Shown here piece after piece: positions 11,793 to 24,060 of a stretch of DNA of 64,000 nt. The notes below the pieces were generated by a model. The model was not told where the DNA came from and searched no databases. It saw only the letters and a list, made by a program, of their open reading frames with translations. Each line of letters starts with the position of its first letter. Positions within the stretch are counted from its first letter, which is position 1. Where the stretch lies: the NCBI RefSeq assembly GCF_011386835.1, contig NC_088791.1, positions 125,216,943 to 125,280,942 of the forward strand, given 5' to 3'. The position numbers and the translations under genes were made by a program. The stretch is from Chrysemys picta bellii (lineage: Eukaryota; Chordata; Testudines; Emydidae).

Positions 11793-11795
11793 TTA

Positions 11796-14599
11796 GTTCA
11801 TGCCAGCAGCATCCACATGGGCAGTTAGCATGCAGCACTTTGGTGTGCTCTGCAGTTTACAGCACTGTCCCCACCCACTCCCCAAAACAACTTCCTTACC
11901 CTCTATGGGCCACTCCTTCAACCTGGTTATTCCACAAATATAGTAAGTGACAGGGTGAGAATTTTAGGGGAATATCTATCAATTAATGGGAGCGCAGGAC
12001 TGAACATCAGAGCATACCTACTGGGCTAACTGTTTCATGAATATACAGGAGTGTGAAGTTGTTTGTTCATCAAGATAACAGGGTAAAACAGTGGCAAAGT
12101 CTGGATTTTGGCACCCTGACTCCCATTTCCCTACTTCACAATACTGCTTTTCATAGATAGAATGTGGAAAAACAAAGCCGGTGAAATCCTGTACAAGACA
12201 TTTGGGAATAGTAGGATTGCTGGGGTGGGACATTTTAGCATAGTCTCTACCATTTTAGATTAAGGAAGTTTTGAAAGATGTGAGACTGTTGAAAATGCTT
12301 CATGGGGACAAAATCTGTTGTACTGTGTAGGAGCTCTGAGAACTGCGTTGGTGGTTTGTTAGTCTCTGAAGTCGGGAGCAATATTGTGAGGAAGGTTGAA
12401 AGAGTTGAATCTTTAATGCACCAAAGTGCTAGAATAGAGATCTATATGGGCTATTCTTTGGCTTTAATGAAAAGATGTCAAGGCTTTGCCAACGTGAAAA
12501 GAACAGCCACACGCTGTGGAGATTACTTTCTCTGTGTTGTATCCTCCTCCTCTAAAATGTGTTTCTCTGGCCAAAGGAACATTTCCCCCCCTGCTCCAAG
12601 TGAGTGTGGCAGAGACTTTTACTGCGCAAAGAAAGCAGAAGGCATAACTGGAATCTGAGATTCATTAATTTAGGGATGATGTGATTATATCATTTGTTCT
12701 GACATATTTTTCTTTAATAATCCACTGTAATCTCATTGTTTACCATTTCTAGCTTTGCTGTCTTGCCCTTTAGTCCAGGCAGCCACTCTTTTTAATTAAT
12801 AAGTCTTTCTGCTTTTGTAACCTTTAAGGCGCATGTGTTATCACTTAGGTATATTGTGGTTAATAGCCTGTTTCCAAATGAAGTGTATAAATACACTGAT
12901 GCATGGGAAATACATTTCCTTCTGAAGCTTTTTAAAATCATTCCCTCTGCAGATGATTGCTTGGATGGGGTTAGAAGTGCACCCTGACTTCACCGTTTAG
13001 GAACACACAATCAAATTGCCAAGTCTATTTATGTTTTTAAAGGTCCTCTGATAATTTATTTTTTTAACATATGGTGTGGGAATTAATTCCATAGCTCCTG
13101 TGATATTTGAATTTCCCATCCCCTGTCAGCACTTAAACCTCTCAAAAATAATTTTTGACCATCCTGAAGATCTTTATTGGGGATTTTGACATTTAAAATG
13201 ATATTTTCCACTTTAATTTTCTATATGAATTAATAAATACACACACACACACACCATGTTGTGTGTGTCAGTTAAGGCTGGCCTATACACAGACCCACAC
13301 AAGCAAGGAAATGAAAAGTTAAGGCATCCTAATGTGACTGCTTCCATCTTGACCAACACACTGGAAATTGAACTGGAGACCTCCAAAACTACAAGCATAA
13401 GCTGCTCTAGTTTGAGCTGAAGAGTGAAGACTCTAGCTGGGGCTGCCACACTTATACCCTCTGTGGATTGACTAGAGAAGGAGACCTGTCACATCCACTC
13501 AATGGTGGGTTACATGAACAGTACATAGCCTCTACCCAGCTACCCACCGCGCTACTAGAACTACTACTACACATAGACAATGCACCAGTGCCTTAACCCT
13601 GCTCTGATCAACCGGCCAGCCTTCCAGCGCTCCCTCCCGTAAACTCCCCACTATCACCACACAGAAAAGACATAACCCCTATTCTCAGCTTTTCTGGAAA
13701 GCTGCACTCACTCGTGTTTGTATTCGCTCCCAAACTGTTGGAAAAAGCTTCCATATTATGCCAGAGAAGAGAAGTATCTGATATAAACTCTGTTCTCTGC
13801 TGGCTAACCACAGTGCCTAACTACAGATTATGATGAATCATGGGGTTTCTTTTTGTTAATTACCAAAATATGCATGGAAAGGCCTCAACGCTCTCCCCGA
13901 GCAAGTACCTTTACTATTTTAAAAGAGGGGGTGACATTTACGATTACAATTTTCTACATTTATAATCTTAAAGAAATGCATGTATCTTTTGGTTTCATTT
14001 TCCTTTCACTTTGCTTAGCTTGATACTACAAACCATATTAAGAAACTATAAACAAAGCTAGATGTTATCAAATGACGGTAAAGTGTCTAGTTTTGTGATG
14101 AACAAATCCAGACAGGTTGTACATAAACAATTGTAACTTTTAATTTTGGGAAAATTATGATCTTTAGGAGAAATGATAAGAATCTCCAAGGAAGTGTATG
14201 GGGAACCTATGGAACAGATCCGAATATACCCAGTAGGCTCTGGTCAGGGTTGTCCTTTATTTTATTTTTTTCAGCAGTCATCTTAAGTTTATTTATTTTT
14301 AATCCCCCCAAATCTGTTTTTCTGTGTATCACCTAAAGTTTATCTGACAAAAGCGAGCTGCTGCTACTCCACCCCTTTCTTTATACTTTCTTTGTTTTAC
14401 CTTTTATAAAGTCCTATTTTAATCTGAGTTTAAGGAAACTAAAATACGCTTCCTTCTTTATGGTAGATCTCTCTTGCTTCTGGCAGGTCGGAGTGCAGAT
14501 CCTTAGTTTTTGTTTTGTTTGTGGCTATCAGTCTGCCAGCTGAATTTCCCCTTTCATCTTGCCCTCTCATTGGGATGTGATAGTTTTTTCTGCCACATG
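11796..14599. other. Unique sequence with a short (AC)n run
   Basis: No gene or transposon end was recognised in about 2.8 kb. An (AC)8 microsatellite lies at about 13239-13254, followed by a short gtgtgtgt run at about 13260. A 118-codon plus-strand frame at 12302-12658 has no recognisable domain. Confidence 0.4.
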
Positions 14600-14830
14600 T
14601 AGCAGTTGTGAGTGTTAAGGCACAGAACTGAGAGCAAGATGATTTGAGTTCTTCTCCTGACTTTGCCACTGAGTTGCCGTGTGAGTTTGGGCAAGTTAGT
14701 TCATTTCTCTCCTCTTGAATGACTGAATCCCCTTCTATTTAGTAGGTAAAATATTATTATAGATGTAATGATTGTAAAGTACTTTGAGATCCTGGGATAG
14801 AAGACCGTATGGAAATGGAGAGTTGTTCTT
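14600..14830 (+). repeat. MIR-like ancient SINE relic
   Basis: Holds the conserved string of MIR/CORE-type elements in order: a ctgactttgccactgagttgccgt-like block, gagtttgggcaagttagtt, ttcatttctct, and the tail gtaaagtactttgagatcctggga. These are old amniote tRNA-derived SINEs. The copy is strongly diverged. Confidence 0.7.
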
Positions 14831-15930
14831 GTTCTCCTTATGTGGTGGTTTTTTTGTTTTTGTTTTGATTGTTCACATACAAAATTTTCAGTTGAAGTTA
14901 TTGCACCAAGGCTATAGGATTTGAGCTTCTCCTTCGTGTTACAAGAGGACTTCTAGTTTGCTAGGAGCTGCTCCCACCTCTCAGGAATTGATTGGCTTAT
15001 ATAGAATACGGTGAATTATATAGAATACGGCTATATTCAGACCTGGTGTAAGCAGGTTCTGTAACTAGTGACATGCTTACATCAGATGTCAGTTTAGCCT
15101 ATTACCTCAGCCTTGCATTCCAGGATTTCTGTGGCTGCCTGTATTCTGAGTGCCTCCAGACTGACAGGTTTTTTTTCTCCCCTCCTCTCCCTCTCCTGAG
15201 ACACACTTTCTCCTCCCCGCATGTATGGTCTCCATTATGGCATGCAGTCTGGGTGTGCCACAGGTCTGGATCAAAAATAAGGCTATTCTTGTTTCTGCAT
15301 GTTAGGCATTTTCAGATCCTTAGACACAATCAGGAATCTAGCACAAAATATATTCTCCAACAGCTTTATTGTTCTTATGAGTGTAGCTGCTTCTCTCTAT
15401 CACTTTTGATGGCAGAGCAGGGCTTCCTTGACATATCGTGCTCTGAGTCCTGCCTGGTACCAACCCACCATGCAAAGGGTATGTTGAAGAGCCAGTAGAG
15501 TTGTTGGAGGGGGAGGAAAAAAAAAACAACCCTAGAGGAAAAGTGAGGAGCACTAAGGTCTATTGGCCTAAAACCTACAGGGAACATTGAACTCTAATTT
15601 TGGTTCTACTACAGATGCCTGTGGGCTTGCCAATATGGTGATCTAGTGTGTGGCAAGCTGGGATGTAACTCTACAGTGTACTAGCCTGCTGTGCACTAAA
15701 TGACTACGTGGGCCCTGCTACCGTTCACTGAACTTCCTGTAGTGCATGGTAGCAGGTCCATAGAGCCAGTTAATGTATGGCAAATTTACACCCCAGCTTG
15801 CAGCACAATAAATCGCCATATAGAAAAGCCCAGGGTGTGGCCTTTGGCAGTCAATTTATTCAGCCGCCATGTTGACTCCATTTCTTTCCCTGTAAAAGAA
15901 GGATGGCAATGCTTACCTTATAGCTGTGAA
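14831..15930. other. No recognisable feature
   Basis: Contains a short direct duplication of tatatagaatacggtgaat-like sequence at about 14999-15035, and otherwise mixed unique sequence. The 141-codon plus-strand frame at 15073-15498 lacks any family resemblance and is treated as chance. Confidence 0.4.
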
Positions 15931-15934
15931 AACA

Positions 15935-16170
15935 GGCCAGGGCTACACTATAAACTCACATCGGTATAACTACATTGCTCAGGGGTGTGAAAAATCTGCT
16001 CTGCAGTTATCCTGATCTAACCCTCTGTGTAGACAAAGCTATGTCGATGGAAGAGGGGGGTTAACTACTACACTGATGGGAGAAGCTCTCCTAACGGCAT
16101 AGTAACATCTTCACTGCAGCGCTACAGTGGGGCAGATGTGCCGCTGCAGCATTTTAGGTGTACTGCCATC
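15935..16170. mobile_element. MITE of the ggccagggctacact family
   Basis: Starts ggccagggctacactataaactc and contains ggtataactacattgctcaggggtgtga and gtgtagacaaagctatgtcgatgg, shared with the copies at 11028, 23857 and 39091. The right end is degraded, and no target duplication was confirmed. Confidence 0.6.
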
Positions 16171-16174
16171 AGTA

Positions 16175-16330
16175 GTTTGTTTGTAAAACACTTTGAAGAT
16201 CTTAAATGCTCTCTAACATTTGTACTGTATTAACGCTTAGAAGCCCCCCAGGTCAGAGTCAAATTGTGCTAGATTTTGTACAAATATATAGTAAATGACA
16301 ATCCCTGCCTCAGAGTTTACAGTTTAAGTG
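16175..16330 (+). repeat. Probable tail of an ancient amniote SINE
   Basis: Reads gtaaaacactttgaagatct, then gtgctagattttgtacaaat, acaatccctgcctcagag and tttacagttta. This resembles the conserved tail of old SINEs common in reptiles. Low confidence in family and limits. Confidence 0.4.
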
Positions 16331-17097
16331 CTAAAATATTAAAACCCTAATTTAATAAACCTAATTACATCCCCGGTAGAGTAATAAATTTCAGGCAGGA
16401 AAGAAAAATGTCCAAAGCTGTAGATAGGGGAAGAGACTTATTCTGTGTAGCTAGATCCTACAGAATAGAATAATTTCTAGCTATCTTAATCCTTTCAGAA
16501 GGAGGTGGATTTAAAAATGGTGATAAGATGTTCTTTCCAAGTGTCCCACATCCATGGTTAAATTCAGACTTGCTAAAATAAATCTCCACATCCACAAGAC
16601 ATCTGAATTACTTGAATGAAGGATGAGCACATTGTGCAATTTTCTGGGCAGCATGTCAGTATAAAGGACATTCTGAAATGAAAAAGTCTTCAAAATTTCA
16701 ATGACAATTCTTTCAACAAAAAGGTTAACATAGATTTATTAATTTTTTTTTATTATCCCTTTATGGGAAGGACAGCTAGTAGGGAATGAGGGAAATTGTT
16801 TTAGAATTTAGCCAAATGAATAGGATATGGAACAACTTAGCCCTGGAGTATTAGGGGGAAGGGAAGAGGAAAGAAAACACCTGTACAGAGCTGAGTAAAT
16901 AATTCACTGTATGAACTAAGCCTCTCTCTCTCTCTCTCTTCACAAACTGTCTGTGGGAAGCTTATGCTTTTCTTAAATATGTTCTGAAATTAATTTGCCA
17001 GTTGTTCTTGGTTTCTAGAGTATGTGTCAATTGAGCTGTGGTAGTTAGTTTTAACTGTTGGGCACATGGTATTATCTCCATTCCCTGACTGGACTCA
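16331..17097. other. No gene; (CT)n run
   Basis: AT-rich sequence with a (CT)9 microsatellite at about 16921-16939. Nothing else was recognised. Confidence 0.4.
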
Positions 17098-17105
17098 GTG
17101 TCACT

Positions 17106-17228
17106 TAGGGTGACCAGATGTCCCGATTTTATAGGGACAGTCCTGATTTTTGGGTCTTTTTCTTATATAGGCTCCTATTACCCCCCCCACCCATCCCGAT
17201 TTTTCACACTTGCTGTCTGGTCACTCTA
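17106..17228. mobile_element. hAT-like MITE, TAGGGTGACCAGA family, 123 bp
   Basis: The left end is tagggtgaccagatgtcc and the right end gtctggtcactcta, imperfect inverses. The flanking 8 bases gtgtcact at 17098-17105 and 17229-17236 are identical, a perfect 8-bp target duplication. The interior reads gattttatagggacagtcct and gggtctttttcttatat. The same ends occur at 33516-34079, 36880-37828 and 56993-57119. Non-coding. Confidence 0.85.
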
Positions 17229-17266
17229 GTGTCACTCTTAGAATCAGACTTGGCTGCTGAATACTT

Positions 17267-17396
17267 CCAGGGGCGCTGGAACAATGTTTATAGTGGGGGT
17301 GCTGAGATCCATCGAACCAAACTGTAAATCCTGTGTATAGAATGGAAACCACTTCAAGCCAGGGGGTGCTGCAGCACCCCTAGTTCCAGCACCTAT
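17267..17396. mobile_element. Short hAT-like MITE, 130 bp
   Basis: The left end ccaggggcgctggaac and right end gttccagcacctat are imperfect inverses. The flanks gaatactt (17259-17266) and gagtactt (17397-17404) match at 7 of 8 bases, consistent with an 8-bp target duplication. The interior contains the palindromic ggggtgctgcagcacccc. It lies only about 30 bp from the previous element. Confidence 0.65.
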
Positions 17397-17404
17397 GAGT
17401 ACTT

Positions 17405-18155
17405 GCCAATAAACGACCAAAAATTGCCTTCTGCAACTATTTTCCGATGTGGGAGCTCTCTTGGGCAGGGCTTGTCTTCCTGTTTATGGATACAATACTG
17501 AGTGCAATGGGGCCCTGATTTTTGATTGGGATCCTTAAGTGCTACCACATTACAAATAAGAAAAATAATTTTAACCTAAAACTTGCTCTTTTCATGAACA
17601 TCCCTGCCATTAAACTTCTTCAGTAGACTACTCATGGGAAGCCTACATAAAGGATTGAACATGCCTATAAAAAATTCAGTGTTTTTATTCAAATAAATAC
17701 ATGCAGAAGTGTTGTTGTTGGTTTTTTTTTTTAAGGTACAGTACTAGAGCATTTCTGTTCAGTTACCTTTGTACCCTTCCATCAGACTTCCTTTTGGAGC
17801 ACTGGAATAGGGAATTATTGTATACATTTTATTGACATATATTCATTGAAATATTCATGTTCCTAGGATACTTTCAGCCTTTCTATCCTCTGAGCCGTAG
17901 TAAAGATTTTGTAGTTTGTGTCCTTGCAGGATTATTTTAGGGGAGCTGAATGGGTTCCAGATTCCACAGGGAGCTAGTAATATGAGGTTAATTTGGCACT
18001 TGATGCTTGTGGCACAATAGGCATACTACTAAGCATGGGGTATCTGGATTTTGTTTGCTATAATGGGGCATACCTGCTACACTCCTGTACTGCAGAACAT
18101 GTTAATGGCACCAGTGTTGCCACTGCTGTGAGAAAGGTTGGTCTGCTGGGATGCG
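17405..18155. other. No recognisable feature
   Basis: AT-rich sequence. A phrase gcaatggggccctgatttttga at about 17506-17527 looks like the tail of an old SINE, but is too short to annotate separately. Confidence 0.35.
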
Positions 18156-18159
18156 TGAG

Positions 18160-18400
18160 AACAGAGGCCTGGTTCTGCCACAGATATCCTGTGAGACTTT
18201 GGGCAAATCAGTAATCCCTGTACCTCAGTTCTTCATCTGTAGAATGGGGGTAACGATCCTTCCTTAGTCTATTTAGACTGTAAAGTCGTTGGTAGAGGGA
18301 CTGCTTCTTACTGTGTGTTTGTACAGCACCTAGCACAATAGGGTATTGATTTTTAGTTGGAGGCGTTTAGGTGCTACTGTAATACAAATAATAAAAATTA
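18160..18400 (+). repeat. MIR-like ancient SINE relic
   Basis: Contains cctggttctgccacagat, tgtgagactttgggcaaatca, ctgtacctcagttcttcatctg, tagaatgggggtaacgatcc and gtttgtacagcacctagcaca in the order expected of MIR-class SINEs with a reptile-type tail. Diverged but recognisable. Confidence 0.72.
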
Positions 18401-19136
18401 TATTTACTACGTCTGCCTCTCCTTCTGTAACTCTAGCATGTCATTAGACTTTTGGTACTCAATAAAATTCTGGTTTGACAATATGATAGCTGTGACCTTT
18501 GCAAGCGAAGTCTGCTCTCTTTGCCTTTGATCTTTATCCTACCACATGTATTCCTGCAAGTACTATAAACTGTCAAAAACAGCTGTACTTTCATTTTGAT
18601 TGTTTCCAGCTCCCTTTCACATTTAGTGACTTTTGTATTCTGGTTAACTTCCAGAAGAGATCATCCCAAAGGTGGCTGTAACTCAGAGCAATTCAATCTG
18701 TCTAGGGAAGGCGGTTTTCAAGTGTCCACTCATGACATTGCACACTGTAACAGATAAAATGCAAACGAATCATGTCACATAGTGCTTTAATGATTCATTA
18801 CCTGTATAGTGTATTTTTGCAATGATTTTGATGAATGCAACACTTGAAATGTGAATGCAGCAGTATGTCTTGAGGGAGCTCCAAAGTAGAAAGGAAACTG
18901 GCACTTGTAGAGGGCATATTATTTACAGTGAGAATGTAATTACTCAACTTTATAAAGTGCTGGGGGAAAATATACAGTATTCTAAGTCTGTAAAAGAGGC
19001 CTGGACAAAATGCACTCAGATCCCTAAAATTATGGCTATTTGAGGAATACACTACTCCCTTCACATGGACTCTATCTACTTCTATGGCCCCCATCATAAT
19101 TGTGTCTGCATGCCTCAAACATTTGTGAAGTTCCCT
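18401..19136. other. No recognisable feature
   Basis: Unique sequence; the open frames on both strands (up to 106 codons at 18798-19118, minus) lack any domain. Confidence 0.35.
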
Positions 19137-19290
19137 CAGAACACCCCTCTGAGGTAGGGAAGTGTTCTTATCCCCATTTTATAGATGGGGAACTGAGGCA
19201 CAGAAACACTAAGTGACTTGCCCAAAATCACACAGGAGTCTGTTGTACAAAAATAGATTTCCTGAATCTCATGCAGTGTCTTAGCAGCAA
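19137..19290 (-). repeat. MIR/L2-type relic
   Basis: Contains the hallmark string ccccattttatagatggggaactgaggcacag, then aagtgacttgcccaaaatcacaca. This is the conserved segment shared by MIR and L2 copies in amniotes. The strand is given as minus relative to usual MIR orientation and is uncertain. Confidence 0.7.
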
Positions 19291-22286
19291 AACATCCTTC
19301 CTCGAGACTGTAGAGGAATTTTGGAAAAATGGCACAGAAGAGGTTTGAATGATTTTTAGATGAATGCATTATCACAACCTATTTTACAGGAATACGTGTT
19401 AAAAATAATAAAATGCGACTGTGCTGTATTTTTACTCTTGCAGTAGTAAACTGTAAAAACAAACAGCAGGTGACAATTGACCATTTCCCCCCCCCCCTTC
19501 ATTTTCTCTCTATTGTATAAAATCAACTCTCTGTGTTAAAGGTTTTGATGAAAAAACAGTGCAACTTAATTTTAGTTGAATCTATTGTATTTTTGATCTT
19601 GCTAAATGCTGACAATTATTCCTCACCTTGTGGCTGAAGATGCATTTCTCCACCTCCCTGTTACAAGCTGCTAGGATAATTATTGCTGTGGATTGGTGTG
19701 GGGGAGAATAGGGGGAAATGTTCCTTCACTTGACAGATGGCTTATGAAATTCTGGGAGGTCTTAACCATGAAAAACATTTTGTGGTAAGACAGGTTGATG
19801 TGACAGATATCTGAACACATGGCTACATTTCATCACCTACAGTGAAACTAGAAGCTGGATTTGCAAGCCAGCACTCTACAAGAACTTTTCTCCTTATCTT
19901 AAGAACTCCCACTTGAATGGGGGAACTGTGTCTCAATGCTACTGCAAGGTAATGCTACTGCATTGGACATAAGCTCCTTGACACCAAGCTACTCTCTAAT
20001 CCCTCATCCTGGCTCCTGGCTCAGAGAACTTTCTGATGTGGCCTCTTCATAATATTTCACAGACAAACTTCAGTCCCACAATCCTGCTGGGGCCAGATGT
20101 TCTTGAGCTCCTTAATTTTAGCTGCACTTTTTGAATTGGAAACAATCAATCAGTAAGCAAAGGCAGTGTAAACTTATTTAATTCTACAGCTGAAAAATGA
20201 GATGGTGACATCAAGTCTTGCCCACTGGTTATTTATTATCATAATAAGAAATGGTTTGAGCTCCAAAGAGATTTTTTTTTTTAAAGATAAGCTTCTTTCT
20301 GTTCTATCACAAGCTCTTAATGAAATTTCAGCTTTAATTTCACAGTATGCCTTTATCTCTTGTTTGTGCATTTCAGTTTGGAGGAAAAAATCTTTCCAAT
20401 AGGTTTTATTATTTCCTGAGGTTTATTAATGGGGAGAACATTCTTCATTAATCACCAGAAAGAAAAGCAAGTCGTGTTGTTGTTGCTCTTGCATCTGATA
20501 TTACTCTCTCTACTTTGTAAGATGCCTTGATGATTCTAACCAGATAGCTTTTTGTGATATCAGTAATTTTCCATTTTGCTTATTAAAACTGAAGCCCTCA
20601 TAATTGAGTATTGCTTTGAGAATGAATTAATGTCCCATTTATTGAGCTCTTGTGTTTGGTAATAAAGGAGAACTTTCACAGTGGACATTGAGATACAATA
20701 ATATTTAATTGGGAGCTCTGCTGTGGGCCTTGACTCTGCAGTTCTGATGCAGGCATAACTTGATTTGAAGTCAATGGGGAAATTCCCTGTATAAAGACAG
20801 CAGAACTAAGGCCTAGGTAGGAATGCAGCAGTTAGACCTGAAAGGTCAGGACAGAGTTCCCCATTAGAGGATGTACTGAATAGTAATATGATGCTCTTAA
20901 TCTCCACCCATGTACTTCCTCCTCCCTATAATTCATATTTGGAGCAGAGTAAGCCAAGTATTATTATTTTTTTTTAAATCTATCATACAAATTGCAGCAC
21001 TGTATTTTGATGTATTGAATCTAATTTTTGCAAACTATACTTTTTTTTTTTTTTTTTTTGCAAATTTCATTAAATTTCTCTGCTAAACTTCACTTTTTTT
21101 TTGCCAGCTTTTGTCATGGATCTCTAGAGCAGGATTCTTCTTTGAAATCTATAATGAGTTGGGTTTTAAAATCAGTGACCCAGTAGAATACATAGGTACA
21201 TTTTGCTGGTGAAAAATTTGGATATTTGCTTGAAATGTAAATCCTAGAATAGTTCAGGCAGAAAATTTGCCTTTGTTTTATTTTAAAAAAGGAAAACACA
21301 AACCCCAAGCCCTTTGCAACTCATCAATTTTTACTATATGTTCAGATGTTCGATATGTATTTGATTTTCATAAATCTCAGTTGCTAACCATTGCTAAAGC
21401 TCCCTTTTCCACAGCAATTCTAGATATTTGCCATATAACCTACATACGTTTTGTTAGAAAACCAGACCTGGCATATGAAATGGAGAAACCTAAATTGTTA
21501 TACAGGCTCATTGAATTAAAGAGTTAATCACCATGGTCTTGATTCAAAGCTACAGATACTGTCACTGACCTCAACGAGCTTTGGATCTGCTCCCAAGGGC
21601 CCCAGTGCTGATTTCGGTGGTGGCAGAATGGCTCATCAGAGGTGGAACCCTTACCATGTTCTTGCAGAATGCCTAACACAGCAGGGACAGGGGTCTTAGG
21701 TGAGACATCTACATGCACATGTACTACAAATAAATAGTAGTAGTAATTGCAGTAAGGAGGTTGGTTTTCATGGCACTCCAAAGGTGTCTCTTGGGTTTCA
21801 CAGTCCTGGGCACCCAAGCAATTTGGCCACATTTAAGGAAGGCTTTCCTCGTTTTTATCTGCTGTTCTCTGTAGTTTAGCTGCAATATGAAAAGTATTAA
21901 ATATTAAAAAAAATTATCCACCCATTTCTGTAATCGCATAAAGTCAAAGCGGACCCCCTTGATGCCAATTGAATGGCAAGCAGTGAAGTCGGAGAGCATG
22001 TTCTATTGTTTAGCTTTGAAATGGGGACATGACGTGGCTTGGCTGACAGCAGATACTTTCTGTGCTAAGTGTCTGAGATTTTAATAGTTACCTTGCATTA
22101 GTGCCTGGAGGCCTCAACCCGGTCAAGTTCTCATTCTGCTAGGTGCTGTACAAACAAAGTCTACAGCATTGTTGAGCCCAAGCAGTCAAACACCAGGTTC
22201 CAAAGGATCATGATGTCTTTAAAATATATATATGTTGGGGTTTTCTTTGAGGATTTTTGTTTTCTGGCTTTTGAGCCTTTAGTGTT
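19291..22286. other. Unique AT-rich sequence with a poly-T run
   Basis: About 3 kb without a supported gene. A T19 homopolymer lies at 21041-21059, with another T run near 21094. A small MITE-like piece (gggccttgactctgcag ... agaactaaggccta) may lie at about 20726-20818. Confidence 0.4.
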
Positions 22287-22298
22287 CACATTTCCAAT

Positions 22299-22476
22299 TT
22301 CAGAGTAGCAGCCGTGTTAGTCTGTATCCGCAAAAAGAACAGGAGTACTTGTGGCACCTTAGAGACTAACAAATTTATTAGAGCATAAGCTTTTGTGGAC
22401 TACAGCCCACTTCTTGGGCTTATGCTCTAATAAATTTGTTAGTCTCAAGGTGCCACAAGTACTCCTGTTCTTTTTG
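22299..22476. mobile_element. Inverted-dimer retroelement with one 12-bp target duplication
   Basis: A 178-bp insertion. Its left part reads cagagtagcagccgtgttag through to gagcataagc. It then turns round and repeats the inner 60 bp as an inverted copy. The arms are 22331-22390 and 22418-22476, identical except for one missing base. The whole structure is flanked by the perfect direct repeat cacatttccaat at 22287-22298 and 22477-22488. The spacer carries the decayed remains of a hammerhead-ribozyme-like core, and the body matches the copy at 45756-45881. I infer a Penelope-like (or PLE-derived SINE) copy that inverted during insertion. Confidence 0.8.
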
Positions 22477-22488
22477 CACATTTCCAAT

Positions 22489-23856
22489 CTTTTCTTCAAA
22501 ATCATGAGGGATAGAAACTTACTGTTTCTTTAAAATGAAAATTGAGATTCTTATGTATTCTCATTGTTTCAGGAGCTGGGGCTCGAAGAAAAGACACTAA
22601 ATAGTGGGAGACATGATTAAATCACAAGAGTTGCAGTAATGGGTCTGTAATCTACAAATCTGTCTATAGAATCTAGCCCTAGGCGTGCATCACAGAAGTG
22701 TCTGAGTTAAGGGAAAGTTGCTGTGTTTAGGTCAGAATAACCCCATGCGCCAATGTCATGAGCCTGGTGCAGCTTATGCATTGGTGTCCCCCATTAAGGT
22801 ACAGTCCATGATATTGGTCAGACTTGGGCTCTTTGTTGCCAGTGGTTAGAAATGCAGCATGGGTTAGAAACCTGTGCAGTGAGCATTTTATGTTGGTTAG
22901 AGAGAGAGGTGAATAGCGAGGGGGGTGGGGGAAAATTGTTGATCCAGCAGCCACATTGGTACCAGCTTTTATTTGCCTTTTCTGTAAACATCCATGTAGC
23001 CAGTTTTGTTTACATGAACATTTGGAGTGGCGGTTACTCTTATTCCTGCATGAATGTGTAAATTCCTGTGAGATTGAGTATATTCATGCTGGAAGCTTTC
23101 ACCCACCCATCCTAAATATTCTGGCTTTTTGTGTTTTTGGGGCGAGGGTGTCAGGAAGCAGGAGGAGAATAGGAGTGTGAGGAATCCAGTGACTTTCCAA
23201 GAAACCAAATAAGTACAACAGAGAGATCAATTGGTGTGAGCAGCTGTGAAGAGGGCAGGGGGCGATGCTCAGGTAACCCAAATGTTTCTTGTCTGGAGAT
23301 ATTTAGAACAAGTTTCAGCCCCACAACATGGACAAAAGTGTCTCCACTGTGACAGATATTGAGGCTGGGTGTTTGGCTGGACTGCCTGATGGAATATCCA
23401 TTATGCATGGCACGTGAACATACAGTCCTGTTAACATATTGGTGCTAACCAGCAGGAGGCTGAGGTTCCCAGGCTGGGAGAAATAGGGAACAAGCAAGCA
23501 CAACTGCAAATGCAGGAGGAAGAGGGCTTGTGGCAGCAGCAAGGTGGACATGGACTGATCATTGAGGATGTTCACGTATTTGACTGGTAGGTGATTAAAG
23601 GCAGGGATGTACTTGCCAGGAGCAGGCCACGAATGGGAGAAAGCAGAAACGCGTAGGGGGTGAGCAACTCCTGCAGAGGGGTGGAAAGGTGCTGGCAGTG
23701 GGTTTTAGGCAACCTATAGCTAAATGCCAGCAGCAGGTGGAGGAAAATACAGAGTATCTATAGGAATAGTGAATAACAACTCAAACTCAGCCCCAGAAAA
23801 CCCAAAATCCCCTGGCCAGAGCCCGAGAACTCAGGGAATTAAATGAGCCAACTAAA
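22489..23856. other. No recognisable feature
   Basis: Unique sequence. The several 60-86-codon frames on both strands around 22950-23575 overlap one another and show no domain. Confidence 0.35.
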
Positions 23857-24060
23857 GGCTTGGTTTACATTTCATACTCCCAAGCAACATAATTATACCA
23901 ACATAAGTTAGTAAAGTTCGCACTCCTGAGCAACAAAGTTATACCAACCTCACCCCCCTGTGTAGACAGTGCTATGTCAATGGGAGGGCTTCTCTTGTTG
24001 ACATAGCTGCTGCCTCTTGTTGATATTGAATACCTATGCTGACCAGAGAAGCTCTCCTGT
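23857..24060. mobile_element. MITE of the ggcttggtttaca family
   Basis: Starts ggcttggtttacatttcatactcc and contains two gagcaacaaagttataccaac-type blocks and gtgtagacagtgctatgtcaatggg, shared with the copies at 11028, 15935 and 39091. The right end is unclear. Confidence 0.6.

Noticed and set aside
13239..13254. Short tandem repeats here and at 16921, 49979 and 54081 as possible CRISPR-like arrays
   Set aside because: They are simple dinucleotide microsatellites without spacers; the genome is vertebrate.
15073..15498. A 141-codon plus-strand frame
   Set aside because: No recognisable domain, Ser/Leu/Cys-rich, overlapped by minus-strand frames, and no intron-exon context.
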